From positions 1-64,000 of the forward strand of contig JACAAK010000001.1 of assembly GCA_025093985.1 (NCBI GenBank): a stretch of DNA of 64,000 nucleotides. Direction: 5' to 3'. This document shows, in pieces, positions 20,125 through 32,700 of the stretch. The notes under the pieces were generated by a model, which worked only from the letters and a program-made list of their open reading frames with translations, had not been told where the DNA came from and ran no database searches. This stretch comes from Calvatia gigantea. Lineage: Eukaryota > Basidiomycota > Agaricomycetes > Agaricales > Lycoperdaceae. Each line of letters starts with the position of its first letter. The stretch's first letter is position 1. The position numbers and the translations under genes were made by a program.

Positions 20125-22135
20125 ATGTTATTAGAGACTCTCAAGTCCTTCGTAACCCGCTTCAAGCAACGCACGGCTTCCGTCATCAATTCGGAACCAA
20201 TTTTACAACCTACCCAGCCATTCCCCGGCCCAGCCCAGAACTTTCTATTATCAGCAAACACCACCCCCAGTAACTCATGTAAATCCAACGCCAGCGAAGG
20301 TGGGCGAGCTGCGATTCTCGTCGTCCCCAGCCTATGCTAACACTCCGTAGAACAATTAGAATCACTTGGGCCCACACTAGGCTTGTTCCAATATGCTCAC
20401 CATTTTATAATCAACAACCCGACTCTGGTCACCCAGATCATCGATTCTAACGGTACTGGTACGTATATCGACACCCTTCTTAGGAGTTCCAATGAGTGTC
20501 TCTTTCAGTTCTACACCTCCTTGCCCAAAAGAGGATCCCCGGTGCCGATGTTGATTCTTCCGCACGCGATCCCCCGCCGAAGTGCCATCCCGATACACGC
20601 AGAGGTCTGAGGCGATGCATTGTGCATTGGTTCACTGACGTTAATCGCCATTGAGGATGCTATGGATCATGGGACCTATGGGTGTCGGAAAATCCGCCGT
20701 TGCACAGACCATCGCGGAAGACTTCAGAGCCTCAGGCCGTCTTGGCGCTGCCTTGTTCTTCTCAAGACCAAACCACCGAGATAACCCTGATAGTATTATT
20801 CCCAGCCTGGTCTATCAACTCTGCGTTAAGTGTCGTGAATACAAACACATCATCACACGATGCTTTGCCGACGATCCCACAATCCTAGAGAAGAATTGTC
20901 GGGTGCAATTTAAAGAACTCATTATCAAACCCTTCCAAATTCTCATGGCCCAGAACGCACGGACCGCTCGAGAGCCTTTATTGATTATCCTCGATGGATT
21001 AGACGAATGTAAAAGCAAGAAGGCACAGTGTGAATTCGTTGCACTCATCAGTGATCATGTTCGACGAGTGGAAGAATTTCCCCTCCTTTGGATGATTTGC
21101 AGTCGGCCAGAGTGGCATTTGAAGGGAATACTCTCACAGCCAGACTTCCATGTTACGTGCAAACGCGAGGTGCTCCTTATCGACGACGACGAGGCCCAAC
21201 AAGACGTCACCCGTGTTCTTCGAGCCGGCTTCCAAGACATTTCCCAACAGTATCAAGATCGTCTCGATCCAGGTTGGCCATCCGAATCACACCTCCGACT
21301 AATCTCTGCGACTGCTTCTGGCCACTTCGCTTTTGCGTCAGCGATGGTAAGATTCGTTGGCGATGACTATCACCGCGGTCCTCGCAGCCGGCTTAATCTT
21401 TTTATCCGCTTTCTTGGCGACTCCGAGATACCAGGAGCTGTGAATTCATTGCACCCGCTCGATCTTTTATACCGCCAGATAATTACTGATATCCCTGCTC
21501 ACATCCGTCCGACAACTATGCGCATTCTTGGGTTATTCATGTGTTATCCCCATCTCCCACTTTCCGCACTGGATCAAGCCAATTTCCTCTGCCTAGACCA
21601 GGCCACTCTCGACAGATCGCTTCAGCACCTACAATCTATGCTTGATATTCCCCCAGCGACCAGCGCTCATCGTCGTCGTCCTCGATTCTACCATGCGTCG
21701 TTCGGGGATTATCTTGTAGACCCACGCCGATCCGGTCCTTTCTCCGTCAACAACCCAGGAGTCCATTTGGACATCGCAGTACGTTGCCTCAGGTGGATAG
21801 GCCGCTCCAATCATGCCGCCACGGTGAATCCAGGTGAGAATTCGAAAAGAGTGCGATTACCTCTCAAACCCTGGTTTAATTCACGATGAAGATGCGTCCG
21901 GTCCGTTCAGTTGCTTCCGAGGCTGGAGTGGATTCATATTTATGAGAAGCCGGAGCCAATCCTTACGCACCTAACCCGGTTTTCGTCCATTGTTGGGTGG
22001 AAAGCTTGTTCCCGTGTTTCTGATGAGGTCGCTCCGGGTGTTATTGCTGGGTTGGAGTAGTTTGACTTCAAGGGGCTACAATCTTACCCAAATGCATTCG
22101 CGGAATTTCTTGTCTGGCTCCATCAACTGATATTT
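20125..22135 (+). pseudogene. NACHT-domain NTPase (NLR-like), frameshifted
   Basis: Exons 20125-20299, 20381-20458 and 20509 onward are joined by introns of 81 and 50 bp. The N-terminus is MLLETLKSFVTRFKQR, then FQYAHHFIINNPTL and DSSARDPPPKCHPDTR, a linker characteristic of agaricomycete NACHT proteins. One frameshift falls at about 20640-20652. The next frame (20651-21889) has the Walker A GPMGVGKSA and Walker B LLIILDGLDEC with IPSLVYQL and ICSRPEWHL, then FYHASFGDYLVDPRRSGPF. Beyond 21889 coding continues in other frames (LEWIHIYEKPEPILTHLTRF, then a TAG, then FDFKGLQSYPNAFAEFLVWL). NACHT proteins are STAND switches in fungal non-self recognition; no effector or WD/TPR repeats are seen. 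Decayed or affected by sequence errors. Confidence 0.8.
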
Positions 22136-24391
22136 TGCGTGCATTGTCTCCAAATGTATCAGCTGACTATTTTCAAGGGGGATCGGAATCGGTCACTCAT
22201 CCGCGTAGAGAAGTCTCCAGAGAATCCTACTCCGGGGGGTCAGGAACGCTTCGTGTGTTCCCATCGCGCTGCCGATGTAAGGGGGTATATTTCTGCCTTG
22301 GACTTCCCTCCATGGTCACTGAAAAGCTCACAAATCGCTTTGTGCAACTACAATTAGGACAAGGGTGTGCTGCCCGCAAGGTTGAGGTAGCAATATTTTC
22401 TGCCTCCCATGGTATGATGCTTCGACAACCTGCGCTACCTTCTTGAATCAGGTTTCCTGATACACCTTAAGAAATGTATCACCAATGCTATATATATAAT
22501 GCTCCCCTGAAACACTATTCAGTTTGTATTCAGTCTGTGTTTACCGAGTCCCTTGGGCCATGAGTGGTTAACGGAGCATACCGACACTTTGAAGATCCGT
22601 GATTCGAGTGGGGACCCTGACCGAGGTCCTTTTGAGGGGCCTAAAACAACAGTAGAAACTTGCGTATCGGGGGAGACAAGCAACTTAACAGCGTTGGTCG
22701 CACAGGAATACGACTACAATGTCGTATGTACCATGCGAAGCAAAGGGACGGTAGTGTTACGATCCACACCCCGCCATGTATTCCAACAGGCATATTCCTT
22801 TTTGCTGATGACAGGCCTCGTCGTCATTAAATCGCGTTGAAGACTAGCTCCCATGCAGGAATTTGGATGCGATCAAGACACATGCTGCATTGTGGCTCGA
22901 AATGCTTCCCTTCCCCCTCGACCCGTAGCCATAAGTCAACAAGATTATATTTTATCAGGTAGCCAAAGTCACAATCAAAACAGATTAGGATATACGGACA
23001 AAACACCATGCGAGTGCCGCAAAGAATGGCATGACAATACGCTCGAATTCACCCCCAGCCTGTGTGTTCCGCCGGTGCGTTCTCACCTTGCTTCCGCAGC
23101 TATAGGCTATTCATCACGAAGCTACCTCCCCACCATAAGACCATTCAGAAACAGCTGCACGCCCAAACCGTTCACCAACCGTTGGGGAGTCAGTGGTCAC
23201 TGATTGTGAGCAATTCAAATTTTGAGAGCGCATTATCAGCCTCGTTTACGAATATTAGGGTTGGACAAGCCATGAAGTTGAGAACACTTCAAGCAAAGTG
23301 GTGTAGTTGCACCACATAAGGAGACCACGCTAGGGATACGAAGACCCAGGCTATGAGCAAGGCGGATCGAAAGTGCTTCCATATCAGATGCAGCCATAAG
23401 GTTGCAGCGAGGAAAGGGAGAAATGTTTTGCTGCCAATTGGCGATGTGGGCGTTCCTTGCATAGTGCTGGTTTAGAGTCTATCATGAAATATACAGCCCC
23501 TACGACCCGACCACACAAACATCATCGATTTAGCAATCACCACATCGTACGGAAAATCTTACCTGTATTCATTGATTAACCGCATTGTGGGCGGGTCACC
23601 TAGATTATAGGGTGATGGGTTACTAAGGCTGTTCACTGATTCGAGTGCCCCGAGGTCAATCCATGTTGCAGTACGAAGAACTAGAACCTCCTACAATCCT
23701 GCCCCTTAGACGGCATATCCTAGGACTTTTCTCAATACCTCTAAGCAACGACTTCCATTTCTGTGGTCGATGATCGCCCTACCAGTGTTTTGACGCACAA
23801 ACGTCTTATCGCGCTCACGTCACTCTCTCATCCGAACACATCTCACAATATCAGGGTCCATTTGCCGATCTGGGAGGCCACCACTCTGCATGCTGAAATA
23901 GCCGTATATTAACGGTGAGCTTTGTGGGGGTTTGAGGCATTAGAACGATGATTGGCGTCCTGATTTGTCAAACACGAGCCAGAAGTTCCGGTCTCCGAAG
24001 ACATAACACAGGGGTGGAATCAGATGAAATATCCTTTTATCGTTTGGTCAAAGGCTCAGGCCTCAGGATATGCCTTCTATCGCGAATCAGCAATCTGAGC
24101 TATGAACTTTCAGAATCGCATGTTACTTGTAAGTTGTTGGGCATCTCTCCGTTCTCTATTAAGTTGATTGTGTTTAGTGATGGGAACTTCCGGATTTGAT
24201 TGGCGCCTCGAGCCAACTGAATGGTACATATTTTTGACTTTGCCCATCGCCCATCGGTGGCATGTACGAGATTGCTTCCAGAAATCATCCCCCGCATTCC
24301 CCAAACGGGGAAGACCTCGTTCCTTGGGCGCCAGTGTGTCCCATATAACGGATGGACCCCCCAAATTCTGCAGCAACAGTTCCCATTCTCA
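22136..24391. other. Intergenic region with no supportable gene
   Basis: About 2.2 kb without a frame I trust. It contains the tRNA-Ser-like remnant at 22546-22629, a TATATATATAA tract near 22490, and the 5' flank of the ZZ/EF-hand gene that starts at 24392. Confidence 0.4.
22546..22629 (+). pseudogene. tRNA-Ser-like remnant (tRNA pseudogene or SINE head)
   Basis: The order GAGTGGTTAACGG (box A-like), ACTTTGAAGAT (resembling the Ser UGA anticodon loop), GATTCGAGTGG (box B-like) and CCGAGGTC, then CCTTTT, matches the layout of a tRNA-Ser. The acceptor stem halves no longer pair well and an AT is inserted in GGCCatGAG. Not expected to be functional. Confidence 0.35.
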
Positions 24392-27300
24392 ATGGCTCCA
24401 ACGGTTACACTCCCTCCCGAGACAGGAGGCGCTCTTATGGACGCGTATGTGACGCTCAAGAATTCAAAAGACGGTCCGGGGACAAAGGAACAAGCCGTGG
24501 ATAGGTTCGGTGAGTATTAATGATGCATGTACTTTGTGCGCCATTCTAACGACTATTGTTGTAGGAAACGCCATCGCATCCACCGGGGATTCGCCTACAC
24601 TGACGTTTCTTAACAATTTCTACGACGCTAATCGCTCACTTATCGGTTCTGCCGCTGCTGGGTTCTCGTCCTTGGACAACAAAACCATCGATCATGCCAT
24701 CACCGGGTTCGCGGAGTCCGTCAAGGTCGTGATGAACGGCCTTGACGCGCTCGGACAAGTCCACCCCTTTGTCGGTGGTGCGCCCACACTGTCACTTTTA
24801 TGGATCATTTACTCATTCAGGTATTCTAGTGGCCGTGGTCGCTTTCAAGCTCGTCGTGACACTTGATTTGACCAGAAGAGAGAACAATCAAAAAGTCATG
24901 GCTGTTAAAATACAGATGCAGCAAATGATGTGCACGCTTTTCCAGTATGTCACGTCCGTTCCCTTTTTACTTTCGTGTTAACTCGCGTTCAGGTTACGTC
25001 GTATTAAGGATCCAGATGAAGCTGGCCCAGATGGCACGATTCTCAAAGACCGCCTACAGCCCCTGATGGAGCGAATAGCATTGGATATCAAGGAGTGTGG
25101 TTCAGCTTGCGACGTGTACCTAAAGAAGAGCTTCATCGGTGGGTAAAACTACCTATCCCTTCTAATCGCAACTCATGATCGAATAGCCAAAACACTGAAG
25201 TCCAAAATCTACGAGGGCCGTCTTGCCGACTACGCGGCAAGATTTATGGAATACCGAGACGAGCTCGACAAGGCTCTGACTGTTCATATCGCCCTGGGAG
25301 TCGACGCCGCCAATGAGAAGTTGGATAGTCAATCATCCCAACTCCAGTCCATCGAAACGAAACTGGACCTGTTGCAGAAGGTGTTCCGGAAACTCGACAC
25401 TCCACGCGAAAGGGAGGTTCTCGATTTTATTGAGCAAAATGGTGGCTCGAAAGCCGTCGTCGAGCGTGACGATCTCGTCCAAAATCTCGTCAAGAAATCC
25501 GGAGAAACGATGGCGAACCTAGCGGACAAAAGTCTCACTAGCAAAAGCGACACCGACTCAGTTAAGGAAAAACTGAGAAAGGAATTGGCAGAAGACCTCG
25601 ATGTGATATTGAAGCGCAATTTCTTGCTCTTCGACCGTAAGCTGGAAATTCAAAGTCGGAATATTACGGAGGCACTTGAGAAGCAGGGCCAGTATATTGT
25701 CACTGTCCTTTCTTCAGGAACGCATGACAAAATCAAGGATATGGTGAGTCCATCAATAAAAAATAAGGCCAATTGATTGAATGGTCTTTCCAGGACCTGC
25801 AAAACGTATGGAGAGAGATGGTGAGTTCTATCTGCAACGAAACAAGCGGCGTTGACCCCGGCATCATATCTTAGGGGTGGAAAGGCAGCGTGAAAGCTCG
25901 TCATTTCGTCCTGGCACTTCGCGATTACTTCACCGATCAATTTACGGTCGATACACCACTCCCGGGAACTGGTGAAACTTTCGCCATTAGAGCACCACCA
26001 CCACGGCCCGCTCCAGAAACCGCGGACAGTTCGGATACCTTGATCGTTTCAAGCTTGCCCGGGTTGGTTGACGACCAATGGGCGTTACAATACATCAATG
26101 TTGCTCACCTTCAATCCATTCTAGAGGCGATCGACGACGATGGAACTGGATTTGTTAGTATTAAGGAGGCGAATACGTTTGCAATTGAGCGTCCGAAAGG
26201 CTGGAGGTAAGCATCCAGTCTCAAAGATAGCGCATTCATGCTCATCCTGATCCCAGTCTACTGCATTGGATCGCTTTTTGGGCGAAGGGTATGCGGTCAT
26301 CCTCTCTGACATCTTTGGCATTTCTGAACATGGTGCACCTCAAATAGGCTGGGAGATGAGTCTTGCAGACTACGAGAACAAGATCTTCCTCATCCTACAA
26401 GAAATGGACCGGCTCCATAAAGAGGTCCTCGAGGGGAACCGTTACTACGTGGACACCTATCTCCGTCACTATGCCATCACCGGCACCGAGCTTGTTCTAC
26501 GATCAACGAAAACGGCGAAGGAATATAATCAAGTTTGTCCCGAGCTAGTTTCACTTACCGAGGCCTTCACGGGTGCAGAAGAGGAGAGGCTCAGGAAGAA
26601 TTTGGAGAATATTTGTTACGATATGGACAGCGCCGGCACGGTCACGCTTATCACTGGTCCTGGTAGAATTGAGCGTGTGCGTTTATCGTTGATCTTTTCA
26701 CCGGTTTTGCTAATGTCATCGATTTAGTACCTATTCCCCCTCCTCTATCTGACGCTCCGCCGTCACCTTGAAGTTTTCTACTATGCTTGCAGACACGTTG
26801 TCGACTCCGAGGAATTCTCACACATGTCAACAACACTTGGATCGATTTTTGATGTCGTTGACCAACGCATCGAGAGCCTCGGAGGTACATAATAATGTTT
26901 TCTATGTCCATAGTTTCTTACGGTCAACTCTCCAGCGATCTATAAGCAAGTACACGTCGATCTCAATTCCCACCTTGAAAATTTTGCTCTAGGAATGGTA
27001 AGCGAGCACTTTTACTCCCCCCTCGATCCCAGTTAATGGACCATATCCATAGTTCCACGATATTTCTGTCAACCAATACACGTACGGCTCTCGCGAAAGT
27101 CTCATCATGGGTTGGCAGGACACATCAAAGACAAAGAATGAGTCAGACGAAAACAAGATCATCGAGGATCCCGAAAATGCCAAACCCATCTTCTCCTTTG
27201 ACCCTGATTCTCAAAACAACTACCGGGGCGTGTGGCTTGACTGGCCACCCCATTCTTTTGACACCGATCCGTATACCAGAACCATGCTTGGGTCTTGGAC

Positions 27301-29297
27301 TGGCCACTTCTGGTCTACACAGGGAGATAGCGCCATTTGTGCGCTTGGGCTGACAGAGCTCAATGTCGAGGTGGATCCCGAAGACAATAGCGTTCTGAAG
27401 GGTAATGCCGTAACATATTCCGGAAAACTAGAGATGAATGGTCGTAGGCGTAGGTTCAAAGGGGAAGGGGAAGGATACGAGGAATTTGATCTAGTCATGT
27501 CGTTCGAGGACGGATTTTCAGTAAGGCTTATTGGGAAACTCGGCGAGGAAGATGAACTTGTTGGTAAATGGGAGAGTTTCGGTGAGAAGGCGGATGCCAA
27601 ATCGGCATATGGCGCTCACCCGTTCGGAGACGGTCTTCCGACTGAGGGGGCGGACCCTGAATCGACGGAGGGTGAGGATAAGGGAAGGAACAATGAAGCA
27701 GGGAGAGGTCAAGGGGAAGGGGAAGAGGGCGAGGAGGGAGATGAGAATGAGGAACAAACTGAAGAATCCACAGAGATACAAAACGATGAAGAGAAGGCAG
27801 TACGCCCAGAAAACGGGAGCGTTCTTAAGGAGGATAGTGGGAAAGTCGCTAATTTCGAGATAACCAATGAAAGCGAAGCAGAAGCTCCTGGCGAAGATGG
27901 AACTAACGCCGTTGGAGAGGGTAAAGCCGAGGTCGATCGTGGGGCCAATGGTGTCGTTGGCGACGTCGCCGGGGAAACGGATGCAAAGCAAGATGGTGTT
28001 GACGCTCCTGCAGTTGGGGGTGAGGATGCTGAATCCAAGACTGGCGAGGATGAACCGATATTCAAGACGTTCATATTCCGTCGTACACCTGTCGAAGTTG
28101 CCTGTTTCCGCCATTTCCTTTATAAAGACGAGAATAAAGCCAAGGCCCGTTGGACATTCCTTCGCGAATCCGTTTTGCACCTGATCCGGCGCCGACTATG
28201 GTCCTGGAGTTACTTCAAAGCCTGGAATGCAGATCGCAACAAATTCTTGGACTTTTATAAGCGCAACTGGCTACTTTCAACCTGCAATTTCATGACACCA
28301 AATCCTCTGACCCAAGTCGAGAAGAGCGCGTGGTATGATATGAAGTATCGCCTGCCTCCCTCAATCATCCGCCTTTGCGTAGAGACTTTGAGCTGGTCGC
28401 TTTACAGGCTCCCTTTCCACTAGTAAGCTCTTTTTGCTTCCGTATTCGCCAGGTGCTAATTGTTGACGTCACAGCGGAATTTCATGTGATGGTTGCCATT
28501 ACCGCCTGATTGGAGAACGCTTCATTTGCTTGACCTGCATGGATCCCGAAATGTCTAATTCATTCGACCTTTGCTCTGAGTGCAAGGACAAACCTGCTGA
28601 GCGTCATGACTTCACCCATAGCACTGACCATACACTCATCAAGGCACGACAATATATTCACAAGTACTTCTTCGCCTGGCTCATCAATGAAGCGAAGCTC
28701 ATGACCACACGTTTGAAGACAACATTCGCAGAACTCCTGATAAAAGAAGAACAGGATGGATATACCGTCGGGGAACACCACGTTTCGACTGGAGGCCACT
28801 CTGAGCTGTTGTGTGGTTGCTGCGCGAAGCCAGTGAGGATTCCCTGCTGGGTCTGCATAACTTGCGGTAAGCCTTATTTCCTTCCATGGGCGTAATGTTG
28901 AACTAGCAAAAAATTAGCACGAGAGACTTATGTGTGCATGGACTGTGAAGAGAAGGAACTACCAGTACTGAAGGACGGACCTGGCTGCAGCATCCATCGC
29001 CCAGACCATCACCTTCTCCGCCTCCATAACCTTGAGGAGACGCATTTTGAACGACAAAAGACTGATCCTACCGTTGCCCGAATCAATGAACTGGAGAGTG
29101 CCGTTAATCACAAGTTTGAAGTCTTGGAGTCTACGGTCGAGTCGCGCATCGTTGCGCTTGAAAACAAGATGGAAGCACGGCTGGCGTCATTCGAATCCCT
29201 GCTCAGGAGGATCGCCCTTCAGCTGAATGTCCCAGAACATGAAGGGCCAGCGAACAATGATGGCCATCTTAGCGACATCGCTCGAGAAGGAAGCTGA
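24392..29297 (+). CDS. Large EF-hand/ZZ zinc-finger protein, paralogue 1
   Basis: Fourteen exons: 24392-24509, 24565-24777, 24830-24944, 24993-25138, 25187-25743, 25794-25820, 25875-26206, 26257-26288, 26348-26676, 26728-26884, 26936-26997, 27053-28422, 28475-28866, 28918-29297; all introns 48-59 bp; 1,409 residues. Residues 1-390 are helical with one hydrophobic helix (VGVAVVAFKLVVTL) and long coiled coils. A canonical EF-hand loop lies at about 479-490 (DDDGTGFVSIKE). About 730-890 looks beta-rich (LGSWTGHFWS, SGKLEMNG). About 895-1030 is very acidic. A ZZ finger starts at about 1156 (CDGCHYRL..FICLTC..CSECKDKP..H), followed by two CxxC pairs (CGCCAKP, CWVCITC, CMDCEEK) and a C-terminal coiled coil. 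Exons 6 (27 nt) and 8 (32 nt) are microexons. I do not know its function; Ca2+ and peptide/ubiquitin-type binding are inferred from the domains. Confidence 0.85.
24784..26772 (+). repeat. Source of the 1,989-bp duplication
   Basis: Runs from inside intron 2 to inside exon 10 of paralogue 1 and is nearly identical to 33348-35336. I see only about ten differences, including one deleted base in exon 5 and one added base in an intron of the right-hand copy. Neither end coincides with an exon border. Confidence 0.9.
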
Positions 29298-29702
29298 CAT
29301 GGATATGATGCATCGTTTACACTTGTCTCCGCTTTGTAGGACCAATTGAAATATCTGACTCTTGAATGCGGAAATTGGCTAAAAGCAGTGAATACCTAAA
29401 ATTATTGTTTGTCGGAGAAAACGACCCTCCGAATCATACATCGAACCGAGTCCCCGACGTACGTCACAGGCACATCAATAGGATCTTTATCAGTATTGAA
29501 ATGAGAAACGCTGGCATTACCGAATGGGACTCGAAGGGGATTCCAGGCTTCAGGAAGCTCGCAGGATCGTCGGGATCGCCCATGATAACACTCAAACCAA
29601 CCTGAAGAAGGCAACCACGATTTTGAGACCCTCTGTTTGTAAGTACCCCATTCTTATAAGGACAGGTGTCGAGGTACGCCCGTCATCTACCCTCATCTAC
29701 CC

Positions 29703-32700
29703 ATGTCCTCGCCAGACACGAACCAGGACCACGACGCCATCTTAGTGGAGGCTTACAAGCTCGCACATCAAACGACCGAAGTTAGCAAAGTCGAACAGGC
29801 AGTCGATCGAGCCGGTGAGAACCCGAATTAGTGCGGGTAGTTCAATATGAGTGATTCAGACGGATCCTAGTCGAAAATGTTGCCGCAAAAGCGGAGTCCC
29901 CGACTTTGGCTTTTGTTAATCAATTCTACGCCGCTAACCAAGCTACTATCCAACAAGCAGCGGCCGGCTTTTCGTCTCTCGACAACAAGACTATCGAAAA
30001 TGCCATCTCCACTTTCACAGAATCCGCAAAAGTCGTGATGAAAGGTTTGGATGCCCTTGGCCAAGTGCACCCATTCATCGGAGGTCCGTCGTCGTGTTGA
30101 AAGCTGATTTTGGAAAATCGTGGCCCGTTGAATAAATCTGTTCCTAGTTGCTGTCGTTGCGTTCAAACTCGTTGTCACTCTGGATCTCACACGTCGAGAG
30201 AATAACCAAAAGGTTCTGGCCATTAGGGTCCAGATGCAGGACATGATGTGTGGCTTGTTCCAGTGGGTGATACGCCGTTGATCAAATTGTCACTATCTAA
30301 GTCCGTGGGTACACAGACTCCGGCGAATGAAAGACCCAGAAGACGCAGGCTCGGACGGCATCACCATCAAAGACCGAATGCAACCTCTCATTGAGCGCAT
30401 CGCGAACAGCATTAGAGAATGTGGATCCGCGTGCGATGCTTACTTAAAGAAAAGTTTTCTCTGTAAGTCATTCGTCGTCACCACAGAGCCTCTAGGCCTG
30501 ACGGGGGAGTAGCGAGGACCTTGAAATGCAAGATATACGAGAGCCGCTTGGCTGGTTGGGCAACGACTTTCGCTGACTACGCGACTGAGCTTGAGCGTGC
30601 CCTTGCCGTTCATACTGCCTTGGGCGTCGATGCAGCTAACGAAAAGCTAGACAGACAACAGACCACGCTTAAGGGAATTGAGGCCACGATGCTAGAAATT
30701 TTCAAGAAAATCGAGAGTCCGCGAGAGCGGGAAGTGCTGAAGTTCATCGACGACAACGGGGGCGCGAGGGCCTGTATAGAGAAGGACGATCTCCTTACCA
30801 AACTCATTTCCAAGACGGGAGAGTCGCTATCATCTGTTGCGCAGCGCTCAAGTGCGAAAGGCAGTGATGAAGTCGTGGCTGCCCGTAAAACTCTTCTGAA
30901 AGAGCTTGGGGAGGACGTCGACGAGGTTTTCAAGAAAAATCTTGCTGTCTTTGAAGCAAAAATGGCCATCCAACGCCAGCAAATTACCGACGTCATTGGA
31001 CAGCAAGGTCAACAAATCATGTCTGTCCTGCTGTCGGGAGCTCATGAGAAGGTTAGGGATGCGGTGAGTCCGATTCCGTTGTAATACATTTTCCTCCAGC
31101 TCGCTTATTGTATGCCCCTTCAGGACTTGCAAAGGTTATGGAAAGAAATGGTAAGTATTTCGGAGCCCTTGCAGTGTATGGGCTCTTATCTCTTAAATAG
31201 GGATGGAAAGGTAGCGTTAAGGCGAGGCACTTTGTTCTCGCTCTCCGGGATTACTTCATGGATCAATTCAACATCGCAACACGTCCAATGTCACCTTCCG
31301 TCGCAACTGCTACCCTCTCTTCAGCACCACCTGCTGACGTGAACCCCTCCAACACCAACTCTGGGAATACAACACCCGACACCGAAATTCTAGAAAACCC
31401 TGTTAATCCCGATGACCGCTGGACCCTCGAACATATAAACGTCGCTCATTTACAACCCATTCTCGAAGCCATCGATGACGATGGTACCGGATTTATCAGT
31501 ATCAAGGAAGCCAACACATTTGCGATTCAGCGACCTAAAAGATGGACGTGAGTGCGGTTTTGGTATTCAAGCTTCATCTCCCTGAAAGGCTGACTATCCC
31601 AGTCTCCTCCATTGGCTTGCATTCTGGGCGAAAGGTGAGCACCATGTTCCCTTCCCAAAGGCCCATTCAATGCTGACACGGAGCGCGCTCAGGATGGCAC
31701 CATAGCGTCACAAAATACAAGAATCAGATATACCTCCTCATCCAGCAAATGTACCGAGACCTCGAAGATGTCCAACCCGACAACAGGTTTATCGTTGACT
31801 GGTACCTCGACTTGGACTGTTTCAGGACAATCGAGCAACTTTTACGCTCGACCAAAACCGTTGACGAAAATGAACGATTAGACCCCGACCTTGCGAAACT
31901 TGCTGATGCGTACGTGAAGAATGAGGAGGAACGGCTTGAGAAGAACCTCAAAAGCGTTGGCTACAACATCGACTCGCCTGCTACGGTCTCTCTCATTACA
32001 GGCGCCGGAAGGATTGAGAAAGTATGTCGATTATGCTGCACAAAACTAGATTAATGCTCAAAATCGTCACAGCATATCTATCCCTTACTCTACCTTCTTC
32101 TGAGGCATCACGCCCGCATCGTCAAGGTGGCATGTCATCATATCGTTGACCTTGGTGAGATGGACTACTGGGTAGAAAGCCTTGACTCTCTTGTCACCGT
32201 TGTGAAGCAGCGAGTCGAAACTCTTGGAGGTGCGTCCCGAAATCCTATCACCAGATACAGCACTTACACGAGCGTTCAAATAGCAATCTATAAACAAATA
32301 TACGTCGACGCAAAGATACAGCTTGAGAATTTCGCATTCGGCATGGTGAGGTCAACTCTGTTCATTTCCTAAAACCATTCTATATCCCACATCATTTGTA
32401 GTATCGACTGATCTGGGAAAGTCCTAACTCTTGGAAACCGATCGAAAATAGTTTCGCCGCTTGGCAAGATACTTCCACTGATAGAGATGAATCCCAGGAA
32501 AACGAGTACAACCCGGATGATGTTCAACTCCTGCAGTACCCTACACTGGACACATTCTCATATAGATCAATCGACTCCGACCTTCCACCATTTCAACTTA
32601 ATGCAGACGTACCTCCATATTCATCTGGGATAGAAGGCCTTTGGACTGGACACTGTCATCATACTGACCTTGATGGTGATCGTGTTTCGGTCAAGGGCCT

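Noticed and set aside
26289..26347. Read-through frame across intron 8 of the ZZ/EF-hand gene
   Set aside because: The frame is open by chance. Donor GTATGC and acceptor TAG are good, and the other paralogue has an unrelated intron at exactly this place with identical flanking exon lengths.
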